A stretch of DNA of 64,000 nucleotides from positions 1,094,385-1,158,384 of the forward strand of contig NZ_LR131147.1 in assembly GCF_900626285.1 (NCBI RefSeq), read 5' to 3'. This document shows positions 51,966 to 60,812 of the stretch, one piece after another. A model generated the notes under the pieces. That model ran no database searches. It saw nothing but the letters and a program-made list of their open reading frames with translations, and was not told the origin of the DNA. The first letter of the stretch is position 1. Every line of letters begins with the position of its first letter. The translations under genes were made by a program, and so were the position numbers. The DNA is from Intestinimonas massiliensis (ex Afouda et al. 2020). Its GTDB lineage: Bacteria; Bacillota; Clostridia; Oscillospirales; Oscillospiraceae.

Positions 51966-53915
51966 TCAGTCGGTATGGCTGGTATAGTCGATCTTGCGGG
52001 GGGCGAAGGGGATGCCGCCGTCATCGTAGAAGCGGCCGAACAGCTCGTAGAACTCCAGACGGAGCACCTGGATGCCCACCAGCAGGCCTTCAAAGGCCAT
52101 GACGAAGGCGTTGCCCGCCACCAGGATCAGGATGCCCACCGGGCCCCCTACCCCGCCGGCCAGGCCCGCCAGCATGTGGACCACCAGCATCAGGCCCACG
52201 TGGGTGATGGCGTAGGCTCCGATCCGCATGAAGGACAGGGTGTTGGTCAGGTAGCTCAGCAGGGTCTCAAAGAGCTCGAACAGCCCGGTGCCCAGCACCT
52301 CTCCCAGGGAGAAGTGCCGCCACGACGGATCTTTGGCCAGCAGCCGGGACAATGGCTCCCGGAACAGCATGAGCACCAGGGGCAGGACCAGCACCGGCAG
52401 CACATAGGCGGGTGTCAGCAGATTCACCCCGAAGACGGCGGTGGACAGGGCGGCGATCAGCACCCCGGCGTAGAACACCATGCCCGCCGCTCCGTTGGGT
52501 CCGAAGAAGATCTTTTCAAAATTCCGCTGTCTGACGCCGTTGACGATATTCACCGCCATCACCAGCAGAAGCATGAAAATGCCCAGGGCGATGGACAGCA
52601 CCAGCAGCAGCAGCACGTTGCTCACCACGCCCATACCGGCCAGGTTGGTCTGCTCCATGATCTTGAAGCCGGGCAGGATGTCCTCGAACCCGAATACCGA
52701 GCCGTAGACGCAGCCGAACAGGGCACCCGACAGGCCGCAGCAGGTGATGATGCCCCCCAGCCACATGCCCTTCACCTTGCTGAGCACCAGGCCCAGCAGG
52801 GCCAGGCACAGGCCCTGGCCCAGGTCGCCGAACATGATGCCGAAGAACAGGCAGTAGGTGATGGCCATAAAGAGGGAGGGGTCGGTCTCGTTGTAGGCCG
52901 GCAGGCCGTACATCTCCAGAAAGGGCTGGAACACCCGGCCCAGGAAGGGATTTTTCAGCTTGGTGGGCGGCTTGAAGCCCTCCACGTCGTCGGCCACGTC
53001 GATGACGCAGGACAGCTCGCTGAACTTCGCCATCTTCTCCCGCAGGCCGTCCAGGGCGTCCTCCGGCACCCAGCCCACCAGATAAAAGCTGTCCCGGCTG
53101 CGGCAGGCGTACCGCCGCAGGTCCCGGCACTCGCTGTGGTAGCGCAGGTAGGCGTAGTCGGACAAAAGCCGCCCCTTCTCCTGCTCCCGGAGGGCCTTCA
53201 GCTCCTCCGCCGCCCGGGCGGCCTCCTTTTTCTTCGCCTCCGCCTGGGCGGTCAGTTCGGCAGTGGCCTGATCCACCGTGCCGTGGGGCTGTACCTCCAG
53301 ATTCACACGGGTGAAGTGGAGGGAGGAAAAGAGCATGTCCACCCGGTTCCTGGCATCCTTGGTGGTAAAGTACACCCCGTATACCCGTCTGGGCCCCACG
53401 GTGGTGGGCACGAAGAGGATGTCCTCCTCCTGGTTCAGGGTCTCCTGAAAGCTGTCGTAGGTCTCCCTCGGCAGATAGCCGTACCGGAACCGGGCGTACT
53501 CCAGGCCCCACAGCTCGTCCAGATCGGTGCCGATGCCCCGGAGGTACTCCAGCTGCTCCACCACGGCGGCCGATTCCGCCGCCTGGCGCTCCAGCTCCTC
53601 CTTCCGGCGGGTCAGCTCCAGCACCCTGGCCTCCAGCCCGTCGAAGTAGGCGGACAGTTCCTTCCGGGGCAGCTTGTCCGGGAAGGGGGCGTACGCCAGC
53701 TCCACCCCCGCCTCCCGGGCCACCTCTTCCGCCCGCCGCAGCAGCTGGGCATAGGGATTGGCGCCCTCCATGGGCAGCACGCCCTTTACCCCGCCCATCA
53801 GCCGCAGGGCACTCTCCGGGTGGAACTGCTGGTCCACGACGCAGGTGCTCACCACCTGGTCGAACTGGTCCAGCGGCCCTGCCAGGGTGAGCAGCTTCAT
53901 GGGAACGACCGACAT
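51966..53915 (-). CDS. atpI: V/A-type ATPase subunit I (a-type)
   Basis: A 649-aa subunit with a soluble N-terminal half (coiled coils) and a C-terminal half of seven to eight membrane helices. Typical segments: YCLFFGIMFGDLGQGL, LGTGLFELFETLLSYLTNTL and SFMRIGAYAITHVGLML. The stator Arg for the ion path is expected in the latter helices. SD AAGGAGATGAG. Confidence 0.93.
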   Translation of the reverse strand: MSVVPMKLLTLAGPLDQFDQVVSTCVVDQQFHPESALRLMGGVKGVLPMEGANPYAQLLRRAEEVAREAGVELAYAPFPDKLPRKELSAYFDGLEARVLELTRRKEELERQAAESAAVVEQLEYLRGIGTDLDELWGLEYARFRYGYLPRETYDSFQETLNQEEDILFVPTTVGPRRVYGVYFTTKDARNRVDMLFSSLHFTRVNLEVQPHGTVDQATAELTAQAEAKKKEAARAAEELKALREQEKGRLLSDYAYLRYHSECRDLRRYACRSRDSFYLVGWVPEDALDGLREKMAKFSELSCVIDVADDVEGFKPPTKLKNPFLGRVFQPFLEMYGLPAYNETDPSLFMAITYCLFFGIMFGDLGQGLCLALLGLVLSKVKGMWLGGIITCCGLSGALFGCVYGSVFGFEDILPGFKIMEQTNLAGMGVVSNVLLLLVLSIALGIFMLLLVMAVNIVNGVRQRNFEKIFFGPNGAAGMVFYAGVLIAALSTAVFGVNLLTPAYVLPVLVLPLVLMLFREPLSRLLAKDPSWRHFSLGEVLGTGLFELFETLLSYLTNTLSFMRIGAYAITHVGLMLVVHMLAGLAGGVGGPVGILILVAGNAFVMAFEGLLVGIQVLRLEFYELFGRFYDDGGIPFAPRKIDYTSHTD

Positions 53916-53949
53916 GGCCTCATCTCCTTCTCTCGTGATCTCCCGGCTC

Positions 53950-55008
53950 TCAGGCGCCTACCAGTTCCGCCAGAGCCGCGTGATAGGGTGCGCCGTATTT
54001 CACGGATTCGATGACATTGACCAGCACCATCATCTCCATCTCCTTCAGGTCCAGATAGGCCATGGCGGTGTAGATGGAGGGAGGCGCACACAGCAGCTGA
54101 TGCCTGTTGAAGGTATACATGGCCCGGCGGTAGTATTCCTCCGCGTCCAGGGCCTCCACCCCCTCAAAGCAGTCCCGGTATGGGGTCTGCTTCAGCAGCG
54201 CAAAGACCGCCCCGGCATCCGGCGCGGCGCACAGCTGGCGGGTCAGCTCCGGCTTGAGCCGGTAATGGAAGGGAAACAGAATGGTCAGATACTTGTCCTG
54301 TGGCGTGTCGGGGAAATAGGTCTTCAGCCGCAGGATATGGATGATATTCAGCAGGTCCACCTGGCCGCCCAGAGCCTGGAGCAGCACCTTCCGGGCGGGA
54401 CCGTGGTAGTTCTGATTGGCCATACGGAACATATGGGAAAAGTAAGCGGTGCGCAGCAGGCACTCCGCCGTGGTGTAGTCGGGCAGCGGCCCTCCCGGCT
54501 CCGGCCGCAGGTGGAGGAGCACGGGATAGTAGATGCTCCCCTTGACGGCGGAGAGCAGCTGGTCGTAGCTGGCGCACTCCCGCAGGGCCTTGTAGTCCAC
54601 CTTCCCCAGCACCACGATGCTGGAGGCGGGGGGCATTCCCATGCCGTATTTCCCCACCTTCAGCCGCCGCAGGGCATTGAGAATGGCGGTGCGCTCGGCG
54701 ATGCGGATGCGGAAGCCCATCAGGGGCCTGTCCTCCCGGGGCACATAGTGGGCCAGACTGAGATACTCCAGCCGCAGTTCCTCCCGCAGGGCGGTCTCCA
54801 GCTCCACCCGGCCCACATAGCTCCAGCTGCCCGGCTCGCACTTGGCCAGGGCCCGGCTCCAGCCGGGATACTGCCGCAGGGCATCCAGGATCTCCGCCTC
54901 GCTCTTCAGGCCCGCCAGCCGGGCAAAGTCCTCCGTCCGCAGGCGCTTGCCGTACAGGGCCCGGACCTTGGCCGACAGGGCGCCGTAGCGCATATCGTCC
55001 CCTGTCAT
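53950..55008 (-). CDS. atpC: V/A-type ATPase subunit C
   Basis: A 352-aa subunit C/d-type connector: RYGALSAKVRALYGKRL at the N-terminus, helical bundle with LRLKTYFP and MAYLDLKEMEM near the end. Links the central stalk to the K ring. ATG 55008 overlaps the stop of the upstream gene (ATGA). Confidence 0.88.
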   Translation of the reverse strand: MTGDDMRYGALSAKVRALYGKRLRTEDFARLAGLKSEAEILDALRQYPGWSRALAKCEPGSWSYVGRVELETALREELRLEYLSLAHYVPREDRPLMGFRIRIAERTAILNALRRLKVGKYGMGMPPASSIVVLGKVDYKALRECASYDQLLSAVKGSIYYPVLLHLRPEPGGPLPDYTTAECLLRTAYFSHMFRMANQNYHGPARKVLLQALGGQVDLLNIIHILRLKTYFPDTPQDKYLTILFPFHYRLKPELTRQLCAAPDAGAVFALLKQTPYRDCFEGVEALDAEEYYRRAMYTFNRHQLLCAPPSIYTAMAYLDLKEMEMMVLVNVIESVKYGAPYHAALAELVGA

Positions 55009-55328
55009 GGCTTTACTCCCGCGATCAGGGAAAAGAGCGTCTCCACCCACTGATCCCGGTTCTTCTCATAGGCGGCCTCCACCCGCTCCATGGCCTGGCG
55101 CTGCTTCTCGTCCAGCTTGGCCATGTCCTCCTCGGCTCCGGCCCGCTCGGTCTCCTCCACCAGCTCCACCCGATGGCGGGCCCGCTGCATATAGTTCTCC
55201 CGCAGGTCGGCGATCTCCCGCTCCAGGCCCGCCTGGAGCTGCTCCTGCCGCTGCTTGCCCTCCTCGGCCAGAGCCTTGGCGTTGTGCTCCGCCGCCACGA
55301 TCTGATTTACCATATCCAGATACTCCAC
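55005..55328 (-). CDS. V/A-type ATPase subunit G/H (peripheral stalk)
   Basis: A 107-aa helical, Glu/Arg/Gln-rich protein with long heptad stretches (AAEHNAKALAEEGKQRQEQL), first gene of the operon; matches the small peripheral-stalk subunit in size and position. Start GTG 55328 fits GGGGAGGGG; the frame continues upstream without SD. Confidence 0.75.
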   Translation of the reverse strand: MEYLDMVNQIVAAEHNAKALAEEGKQRQEQLQAGLEREIADLRENYMQRARHRVELVEETERAGAEEDMAKLDEKQRQAMERVEAAYEKNRDQWVETLFSLIAGVKP

Positions 55329-55371
55329 GGATACCCCTCCCCAGAGCCGCCTTTTTCGCGGATACACTTAT

Positions 55372-55387
55372 TGATGATATGTCATCA
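55372..55387. promoter_or_regulatory. Palindrome upstream of the V-ATPase operon
   Basis: TGATGA (55372-55377), TATG, TCATCA (55382-55387), 44 bases before the first start codon. Possible operator near the operon promoter; no good -35/-10 pair is seen. The space to the lrp gene otherwise holds only the lrp promoter. Confidence 0.4.
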
Positions 55388-55495
55388 TAGCACTTCACCA
55401 GGCTCGTTTCTACGGGAAAATAGACAAATATCTCCCCTTGTCAACCCCACATTTTATGTCATATTATGCAAGAACCCGCAGTTGGAAGTGCACTA

Positions 55496-55524
55496 TTGTA
55501 ATTCTTCCCGGGGACGTATATAAT
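55496..55524 (+). promoter_or_regulatory. Promoter of the lrp operon
   Basis: TTGTAA (55496-55501), a 17-bp spacer and a perfect TATAAT (55519-55524), followed by TTGGAGG and ATG 55589. Confidence 0.75.
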
Positions 55525-55588
55525 AGTGGTTAATCATCTTTTCCATCTATTTTTTATGGAAACTATCTTGATTGGAGGAACACAAATC

Positions 55589-56065
55589 ATGAAGCTGCTC
55601 CAGCTTTTGGAAAATGATTGCACGTTGACCCCCGACCAGCTTGCATCCATGGCCGATATGTCCGTGGAGGACGTAAAGGCCGCCATCAAGCGGTATGAGG
55701 AGGAGAAGATCATCCTGGGCTACAAGGCCATCGTGGACTGGGACCGCACCGACCGGGAGGCGGTCACCGCCCTCATCGAGGTAAAGGTCACCCCCCAGCG
55801 GGGCGAGGGCTTTGACCGCGTGGCCGAGCGGATCTACCAGTACGACGAGGTGGAGAGCGTCTATCTGATGAGCGGCGCTTACGACCTGACCGTGATCATT
55901 TCCGGCCGCTCCCTGAAGGAAGTGGCTCAGTTCGTGGGTGAACGCCTGTCCACCCTGGAGGATGTGACGGGTACCGCCACCCATTTCATCCTGCATAAAT
56001 ATAAAGAAAAGCACCTGATCTTTGAAAAGCAGGAGAAGCAGCCGAAGGAGTGGATTTTCTCATGA
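55589..56065 (+). CDS. Lrp/AsnC-family regulator
   Basis: A 158-aa regulator: N-terminal helix-turn-helix (LTPDQLASMADMSVEDVKAA, IKRYEEEKIILGYKAIVDW) and the C-terminal RAM domain (IYQYDEVESVYLMSGAYDLT). Probably binds an amino acid and controls its own operon. Its stop overlaps the ATG of the aminotransferase gene by 4 nt, so both are translated together. Confidence 0.88.
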   Translation: MKLLQLLENDCTLTPDQLASMADMSVEDVKAAIKRYEEEKIILGYKAIVDWDRTDREAVTALIEVKVTPQRGEGFDRVAERIYQYDEVESVYLMSGAYDLTVIISGRSLKEVAQFVGERLSTLEDVTGTATHFILHKYKEKHLIFEKQEKQPKEWIFS

Positions 56066-57255
56066 ATTATGACGAGATACTGTGTAAGCGCATCCAGGAG
56101 GTCAAGCCCTCCGGGATCCGACGCTTTTTCGATATTCTGGAGGAGATGAAGGACGCCATCTCCCTGGGCATCGGCGAGCCCGACTTCGTCACCCCCTGGC
56201 ACATCCGGGACGCCGGCATCTACTCCCTGGAGAAGGGCTTTACCAAATACACCGGCAACGCCGGCATGGCCGAGCTGCGCCGGGAGATCGCCGCCTATCT
56301 GGAGCGGCGCTTCGACCTGCACTATGACTTTGCCCACCAGATCATCGTCACCGTGGGCGGCAGCGAGGCCATCGACCTGTCCCTGCGCTGCCTGCTCAAC
56401 CCCGGCGACGAGGTCATCGTCCCCGTGCCCTCCTTCGTATGCTACGGGCCCCTGGCCTCCATGGCCGGCGGCACCCCGGTGTATGTGGAGCTGAAGGCGG
56501 AGAACGAGTTCCGCCTCACCCCCGAGCAGCTGAAGGCCGCCATCACCCCCCGCACCAAGGTGCTGGTGCTCCCCTTCCCCTCCAACCCCACCGGCGGCAT
56601 CATGGAGCGCGCCGACCTGGAGGCCCTGGCCGACGTGCTCCGGGGCACCGACATCATGGTGGTGTCCGACGAGATCTACGCCGAGCTGACCTACGGCCAG
56701 CACCACGTGTCCATGGCCAATCTGCCCGATATGTATGAGCGCACCATCGTGGTCAACGGCTTCTCCAAGAGCCACGCCATGACCGGCTGGCGCATGGGCT
56801 ATGTCTGCGGCCCCGCTCCCATCATCCAGCAGATGCTCAAGCTCCACCAGTTCGGCATCATGTCCGCCCCCACCACCAGCCAGTACGCCGCCATCGAGGC
56901 CATGCGCAACGGCGACAAGGACATCGAACATATGCGGGACGAGTACGACGGACGCCGCCGCTACCTGGTGGAGGGCCTGCGCCGCATCGGCCTGCCCTGC
57001 TTCGAGCCCAAGGGCGCCTTCTACGTATTCCCCGACATCCGGAGCACCGGCCTCACCTCCGACGAGTTCTGCGAGCGGTTCCTGATGGAAGAGAAGGTGG
57101 CCGTCATCTCCGGCTCTGCCTTCGGCCCCGGCGGCGAGGGCTTCGTCCGCTGCTGCTACGCCACCTCTATGAAAGACATTGCCGAGGCCCTGACCCGGCT
57201 GGATAATTTCCTGACCAACCTGAAGAAAAAGCAGGAGCGGGAACAGGAAGGATAA
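56062..57255 (+). CDS. PLP-dependent class I/II aminotransferase
   Basis: A 397-aa fold-type I aminotransferase. The PLP Lys is in NGFSKSHAMTGWRMGY; also IGEPDFVTPWHIRDA, the substrate-binding YTGNAGMAELR, the VGGSEAIDLSLR phosphate loop and SNPTGGIM. Close in type to aspartate/alanine aminotransferases linked to Lrp regulators. Substrate unknown; alternatives include aromatic amino acids. Confidence 0.93.
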   Translation: MNYDEILCKRIQEVKPSGIRRFFDILEEMKDAISLGIGEPDFVTPWHIRDAGIYSLEKGFTKYTGNAGMAELRREIAAYLERRFDLHYDFAHQIIVTVGGSEAIDLSLRCLLNPGDEVIVPVPSFVCYGPLASMAGGTPVYVELKAENEFRLTPEQLKAAITPRTKVLVLPFPSNPTGGIMERADLEALADVLRGTDIMVVSDEIYAELTYGQHHVSMANLPDMYERTIVVNGFSKSHAMTGWRMGYVCGPAPIIQQMLKLHQFGIMSAPTTSQYAAIEAMRNGDKDIEHMRDEYDGRRRYLVEGLRRIGLPCFEPKGAFYVFPDIRSTGLTSDEFCERFLMEEKVAVISGSAFGPGGEGFVRCCYATSMKDIAEALTRLDNFLTNLKKKQEREQEG

Positions 57256-57268
57256 AGGAGGATCGCAT

Positions 57269-57871
57269 ATGTATATCACCTGTCTGGACATGGAGGGCGT
57301 CCTGGTCCCCGAGATCTGGATCGCCTTCTCCGAAGCCACCGGCATCCCCGAGCTCAAGCGCACCACCCGGGACGAGCCCGACTACAACAAGCTGATGAAT
57401 TTCCGCCTGGATATCCTGAAGGAGCACCACCTGGGTCTGAAGGAGATCCAGGACGTGATCGCCACCATCGACCCTCTGCCCGGCGCCAAGGAATTTCTGG
57501 ACGAGCTGCGCACCTTCAGCCAGGTGATCATCCTCAGTGATACCTTTGAGCAGTTCGCCCAGCCCCTGATGAAGAAGCTGGGCTGGCCCACCCTGTTCTG
57601 CAACACCCTGGAGGTGGCCCCCGACGGCACCATCACCGGCTTCAGAATGCGCTGCCCCCAGTCCAAGCTGACCACCGTGAAGGCCCTCCAGTCCATCGGC
57701 TACGACACCATCGCCTCCGGGGACAGCTACAACGACCTGGGCATGATCCAGGCCAGCAAGGCGGGCTTCCTGTTCAAGAGCACCGCCCAGATCAAGGCCG
57801 ACCACCCGGAGCTGCCCGCCTACGAGGAATTTTCCGACCTGCTGGCCGCCATCCGCAAGGCCATGGACTGA
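57269..57871 (+). CDS. thrH: ThrH-like HAD phosphatase (phosphoserine phosphatase/homoserine kinase type)
   Basis: A 200-aa HAD-family protein. CLDMEGVLVPEIWIAF holds the first motif, with Asp then Glu as in ThrH, which differs from DxDGT; later motifs are ILSDTFEQFAQPLM, CPQSKLTTVKALQ and SGDSYNDLGMIQ. ThrH dephosphorylates phosphoserine and can pass phosphate to homoserine. Beside an aminotransferase and DUF1015 it suggests a role in Ser/Thr metabolism. Confidence 0.88.
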   Translation: MYITCLDMEGVLVPEIWIAFSEATGIPELKRTTRDEPDYNKLMNFRLDILKEHHLGLKEIQDVIATIDPLPGAKEFLDELRTFSQVIILSDTFEQFAQPLMKKLGWPTLFCNTLEVAPDGTITGFRMRCPQSKLTTVKALQSIGYDTIASGDSYNDLGMIQASKAGFLFKSTAQIKADHPELPAYEEFSDLLAAIRKAMD

Positions 57872-57896
57872 CATATTAGGAAGCGAGTGAGAGAAT

Positions 57897-59177
57897 ATGA
57901 CTCACGCATTTGACCATCTCCCCTTCCGCCCCGCCGACATCCTGCTGCCTCAGAACTGTGAGTACGGCAAGTGGTCGGTGGTGGCCTGCGACCAGTACAC
58001 CTCCCAGCCGGAGTACTGGCAGCGGGTGGAGGAGTATGTGGGCTCCGCCCCCTCCTCCCTGCGGCTCATCCTGCCGGAGAGCTGCCTGGACGGCCCCAAT
58101 GTGGAGACCGACATCATGGAGGTCAACAACACCATGACCCGCTACCTGCGGGAGGACCGGTTCAAGGAGTTTCCCCACGCCCTCATCTATGTGGAGCGGC
58201 GGCTGGACGACGGCAAGGTCCGCCGGGGCCTGGTGGGCATGGTGGACCTGGAGCAGTACGACTACGAACCGGGCTCCGACGCCTCCATCCGGGCCACCGA
58301 GGGCACCGTCCTCTCCCGCATCCCGCCCCGGGTGGCGGTGCGGAAGAACGCCCCCCTGGAGCTGCCCCACGTGATGCTGCTGGCCGACGACCCGGAGAAA
58401 ACCGTCATCGAGCCCCTGACGGACCGGAAGGGCAAGATGGAGCCGGTATACGACTTCGACCTGATGGAGCGGGGCGGCCATATCTCCGGCTGGAAGCTGG
58501 ACGCTGAGAGCATGGAGCTGGTGGCCCAGGCCCTGTCCGCCCTGGCGGACCCCACAGCCTTCCGGAAGAAGTACGGCGTGGACGACGGGGCCGTCATGCT
58601 CTTCGCCGTGGGGGACGGCAACCACTCCCTGGCCACCGCCAAGGAGTGCTATGAGCGGCAGAAGAAGCTGAATCCGCCGGAGAAGTGGGACAGCCTGCCC
58701 GCCCGGTTCGCCCTGTGCGAGCTGGTGAACCTCCACGACAGTTCCCTGGAGTTTGAGGCCATCCACCGGGTGCTCTTCGGGGTGGAGCCGGTGGAGCTGG
58801 TGATGAGCCTGTGCGCCGCCTTCCCCGGCGCCCACTCCGGCGAGGGGGAGGGACACGTGCTCCGCTATGTCCACGCGGGCGGCGAGGGTGCGGTGACCAT
58901 TCCCCACCCCAAGGCCCAGCTGGAGGTGGGCACCCTCCAGCCCTTCCTGGACCAGTACGTAAAATCCCACGGTGTGCGCATCGACTACATCCACGGGGCG
59001 GACGTGGCCCGGCAGCTGGCCAAACAGCCGGGCAACCTGGCCTTCCTGCTCCCCGCCATGGGGAAGGACCAGCTCTTCCCCACCGTCATCCGGGACGGGG
59101 TGCTCCCCCGCAAGACCTTCTCCATGGGCCACGCCCATGACAAGCGCTTCTATCTGGAGGCGCGGAAGATCCGATAA
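57897..59177 (+). CDS. DUF1015 family protein
   Basis: A 426-aa DUF1015 protein with the conserved FRPADILLPQNCEYGKWSVV start and ADGDGNHSLATA-like FAVGDGNHSLATAKECYE. The family often sits with serine biosynthesis genes; its reaction is not established as far as I know. Follows thrH by 25 nt in the same operon. Confidence 0.85.
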   Translation: MTHAFDHLPFRPADILLPQNCEYGKWSVVACDQYTSQPEYWQRVEEYVGSAPSSLRLILPESCLDGPNVETDIMEVNNTMTRYLREDRFKEFPHALIYVERRLDDGKVRRGLVGMVDLEQYDYEPGSDASIRATEGTVLSRIPPRVAVRKNAPLELPHVMLLADDPEKTVIEPLTDRKGKMEPVYDFDLMERGGHISGWKLDAESMELVAQALSALADPTAFRKKYGVDDGAVMLFAVGDGNHSLATAKECYERQKKLNPPEKWDSLPARFALCELVNLHDSSLEFEAIHRVLFGVEPVELVMSLCAAFPGAHSGEGEGHVLRYVHAGGEGAVTIPHPKAQLEVGTLQPFLDQYVKSHGVRIDYIHGADVARQLAKQPGNLAFLLPAMGKDQLFPTVIRDGVLPRKTFSMGHAHDKRFYLEARKIR

Positions 59178-59192
59178 AAAGGAGGCCGGGCC

Positions 59193-60077
59193 ATGGCAGC
59201 GACGGAGGTCTTCGCCTACGCCAAACTGAATCTCTCCCTGGACGTGCTGGACAAGCGCCCTGACGGCTACCACGACATGAAGATGGTGATGCAGACCGTC
59301 ACCCTCAGGGACCGGCTTGCTCTGGAGGCCGGCACGGGGGCGCCCCTGCAGATGCGCAGCAATCTGGGATTTCTCCCCGCCGACGAGCACAATCTGGCCG
59401 CCGCCGCCGCCCTGGCCCTGTGCCGGGAGACGGAAACCGACCCCGGCGGGCTGTCCATCCGGCTGGAGAAAACTATCCCGGTGTGCGCCGGTATGGCCGG
59501 GGGCAGCGCCGACGCCGCCGCCGTGCTGCGGGGGCTGAACGGGCTGCTGGGGCTGCGCCTGTCCCAGGCCCGGCTGGAGGAGATCGGCGCCCTGGTGGGC
59601 TCCGATGTGCCCTACTGCGTAGGGGGCGGCACCGCTCTGGCCGAAGGCCGGGGCGAGGTCCTTACCCCCCTGCCCCCCCTGCCCCACTGCCATGTGGTGC
59701 TGTGCAAGCCCGCCTTCTCGGTATCCACTCCGGAGCTGTTCAAGGCCCTGGACGGCTGCCGCATCCGCCGCAGGCCGGACACCGCCGGGCTGATAGGCGC
59801 CCTGACGGCCGGAGATCTGCCGGGTGTGGCCCGGCGGATGTACAACGTCTTTGAGGACGTGCTCCCCCAGCGGCGATACCAGGAGATCTGCGCCATCAAG
59901 AACAGCCTGATCCAGCACGGGGCTCTGGGGGCCTCCATGAGCGGCACCGGCCCCACCGTGTTCGGCCTGTTTGACCGGCAGTCTGCGGCGGAAGCCGCCT
60001 GGGCCGCCCTGCGGCCCCTGTATCAGGAGACCTTTCTGGTGGAGACAGCTGGCACGCTGATGGAAAAAGAGGTATAA
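59193..60077 (+). CDS. ispE: 4-diphosphocytidyl-2-C-methyl-D-erythritol kinase
   Basis: A 294-aa GHMP kinase of the MEP isoprenoid pathway. Motifs: AYAKLNLSLDVLDKRPDGYH, the ATP loop IPVCAGMAGGSADAAAVLRG, and MSGTGPTVFGLF near the end. Last gene of the run, SD AAAGGAGG, ending at a terminator. Confidence 0.96.
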   Translation: MAATEVFAYAKLNLSLDVLDKRPDGYHDMKMVMQTVTLRDRLALEAGTGAPLQMRSNLGFLPADEHNLAAAAALALCRETETDPGGLSIRLEKTIPVCAGMAGGSADAAAVLRGLNGLLGLRLSQARLEEIGALVGSDVPYCVGGGTALAEGRGEVLTPLPPLPHCHVVLCKPAFSVSTPELFKALDGCRIRRRPDTAGLIGALTAGDLPGVARRMYNVFEDVLPQRRYQEICAIKNSLIQHGALGASMSGTGPTVFGLFDRQSAAEAAWAALRPLYQETFLVETAGTLMEKEV

Positions 60078-60083
60078 AACCCG

Positions 60084-60133
60084 AAATCACCGTCCAAAAT
60101 GGAAGCAAATCCAATTTGGACGGTGATTTTTTA
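60084..60133 (+). terminator. ispE terminator overlapping the spoIIR SD
   Basis: AAATCACCGTCCAAA (60084-60098) pairs perfectly with TTTGGACGGTGATTT (60115-60129), followed by further T. GGTGA (60122-60126) in its right arm is the only SD-like sequence ahead of the spoIIR ATG at 60135. Confidence 0.75.
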
Positions 60134-60134
60134 C

Positions 60135-60776
60135 ATGAAACAGGTTTCTCAGACACATACCCTTCGCCGGTGGGAACTGGCCCTGCTGCTGGGGGTGGCC
60201 CTGGCCGCCCTGCTGGGGGTGTGGCTGGACAGCAGCCAGAGCGCCCTGGCCGACCAGGTGATCCGTCTCCACGTGCTGGCCAACTCCGACTCGGAGGGGG
60301 ACCAGGCCCTGAAGCTGGAGGTGCGGGACAGCGTGCTGGCCGCCGCGGAGGAATACTTCCAGCCCGGCGCCACACGGGATGAGACCGAGGCGGTTCTGCG
60401 GGACCACCTGGAGGAGCTGGCCGCCGCCGGAGCGGAGGCGGTGGGAGCGGCGGGATACGACTACCCGGTCACCGCCTCCCTGGAGGAAAACTGCTGGTTT
60501 CCCACCAAGGCGTATACCGACTTCGCCCTCCCCGCCGGGGAGTACACCGCCCTGCGCATCGTCATCGGGGAGGGGGGCGGCCACAACTGGTGGTGCGTGG
60601 TGTTCCCGCCCCTGTGCCTGGGCTCGGTGACCGAGTCCGCCGCCCAGACCGCCCTCAGCGCCGGGCTGAGCGAGGATCAGATATCCCTTATCACCGGTGA
60701 GGACGAGGGCTATGTGGTCAAATTCCGGGCCATGGAGCTTTGGGAGGATTTTCAGCACTGGATATCAGGCCAATAA
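60135..60776 (+). CDS. spoIIR: Stage II sporulation protein R
   Basis: A 213-aa secreted/membrane-anchored signalling protein: an N-terminal membrane helix (ALLLGVALAALLGVW) and the SpoIIR core VIRLHVLANSDSEGDQALKL, later NWWCVVFPPLC. Made in the forespore, it activates SpoIIGA to process pro-sigma-E in the mother cell. It confirms a spore-former. Start at ATG 60135, whose SD lies within a terminator hairpin. Confidence 0.93.
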   Translation: MKQVSQTHTLRRWELALLLGVALAALLGVWLDSSQSALADQVIRLHVLANSDSEGDQALKLEVRDSVLAAAEEYFQPGATRDETEAVLRDHLEELAAAGAEAVGAAGYDYPVTASLEENCWFPTKAYTDFALPAGEYTALRIVIGEGGGHNWWCVVFPPLCLGSVTESAAQTALSAGLSEDQISLITGEDEGYVVKFRAMELWEDFQHWISGQ

Positions 60777-60777
60777 G

Positions 60778-60808
60778 AAAGCGGAGCGTGCACAGCACGC
60801 TCCGCTTT
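60778..60808. terminator. Bidirectional terminator
   Basis: AAAGCGGAGCGTGC pairs with GCACGCTCCGCTTT around a three-base loop, between spoIIR and the convergent transporter gene. Confidence 0.8.
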
Positions 60809-60812
60809 TCTG

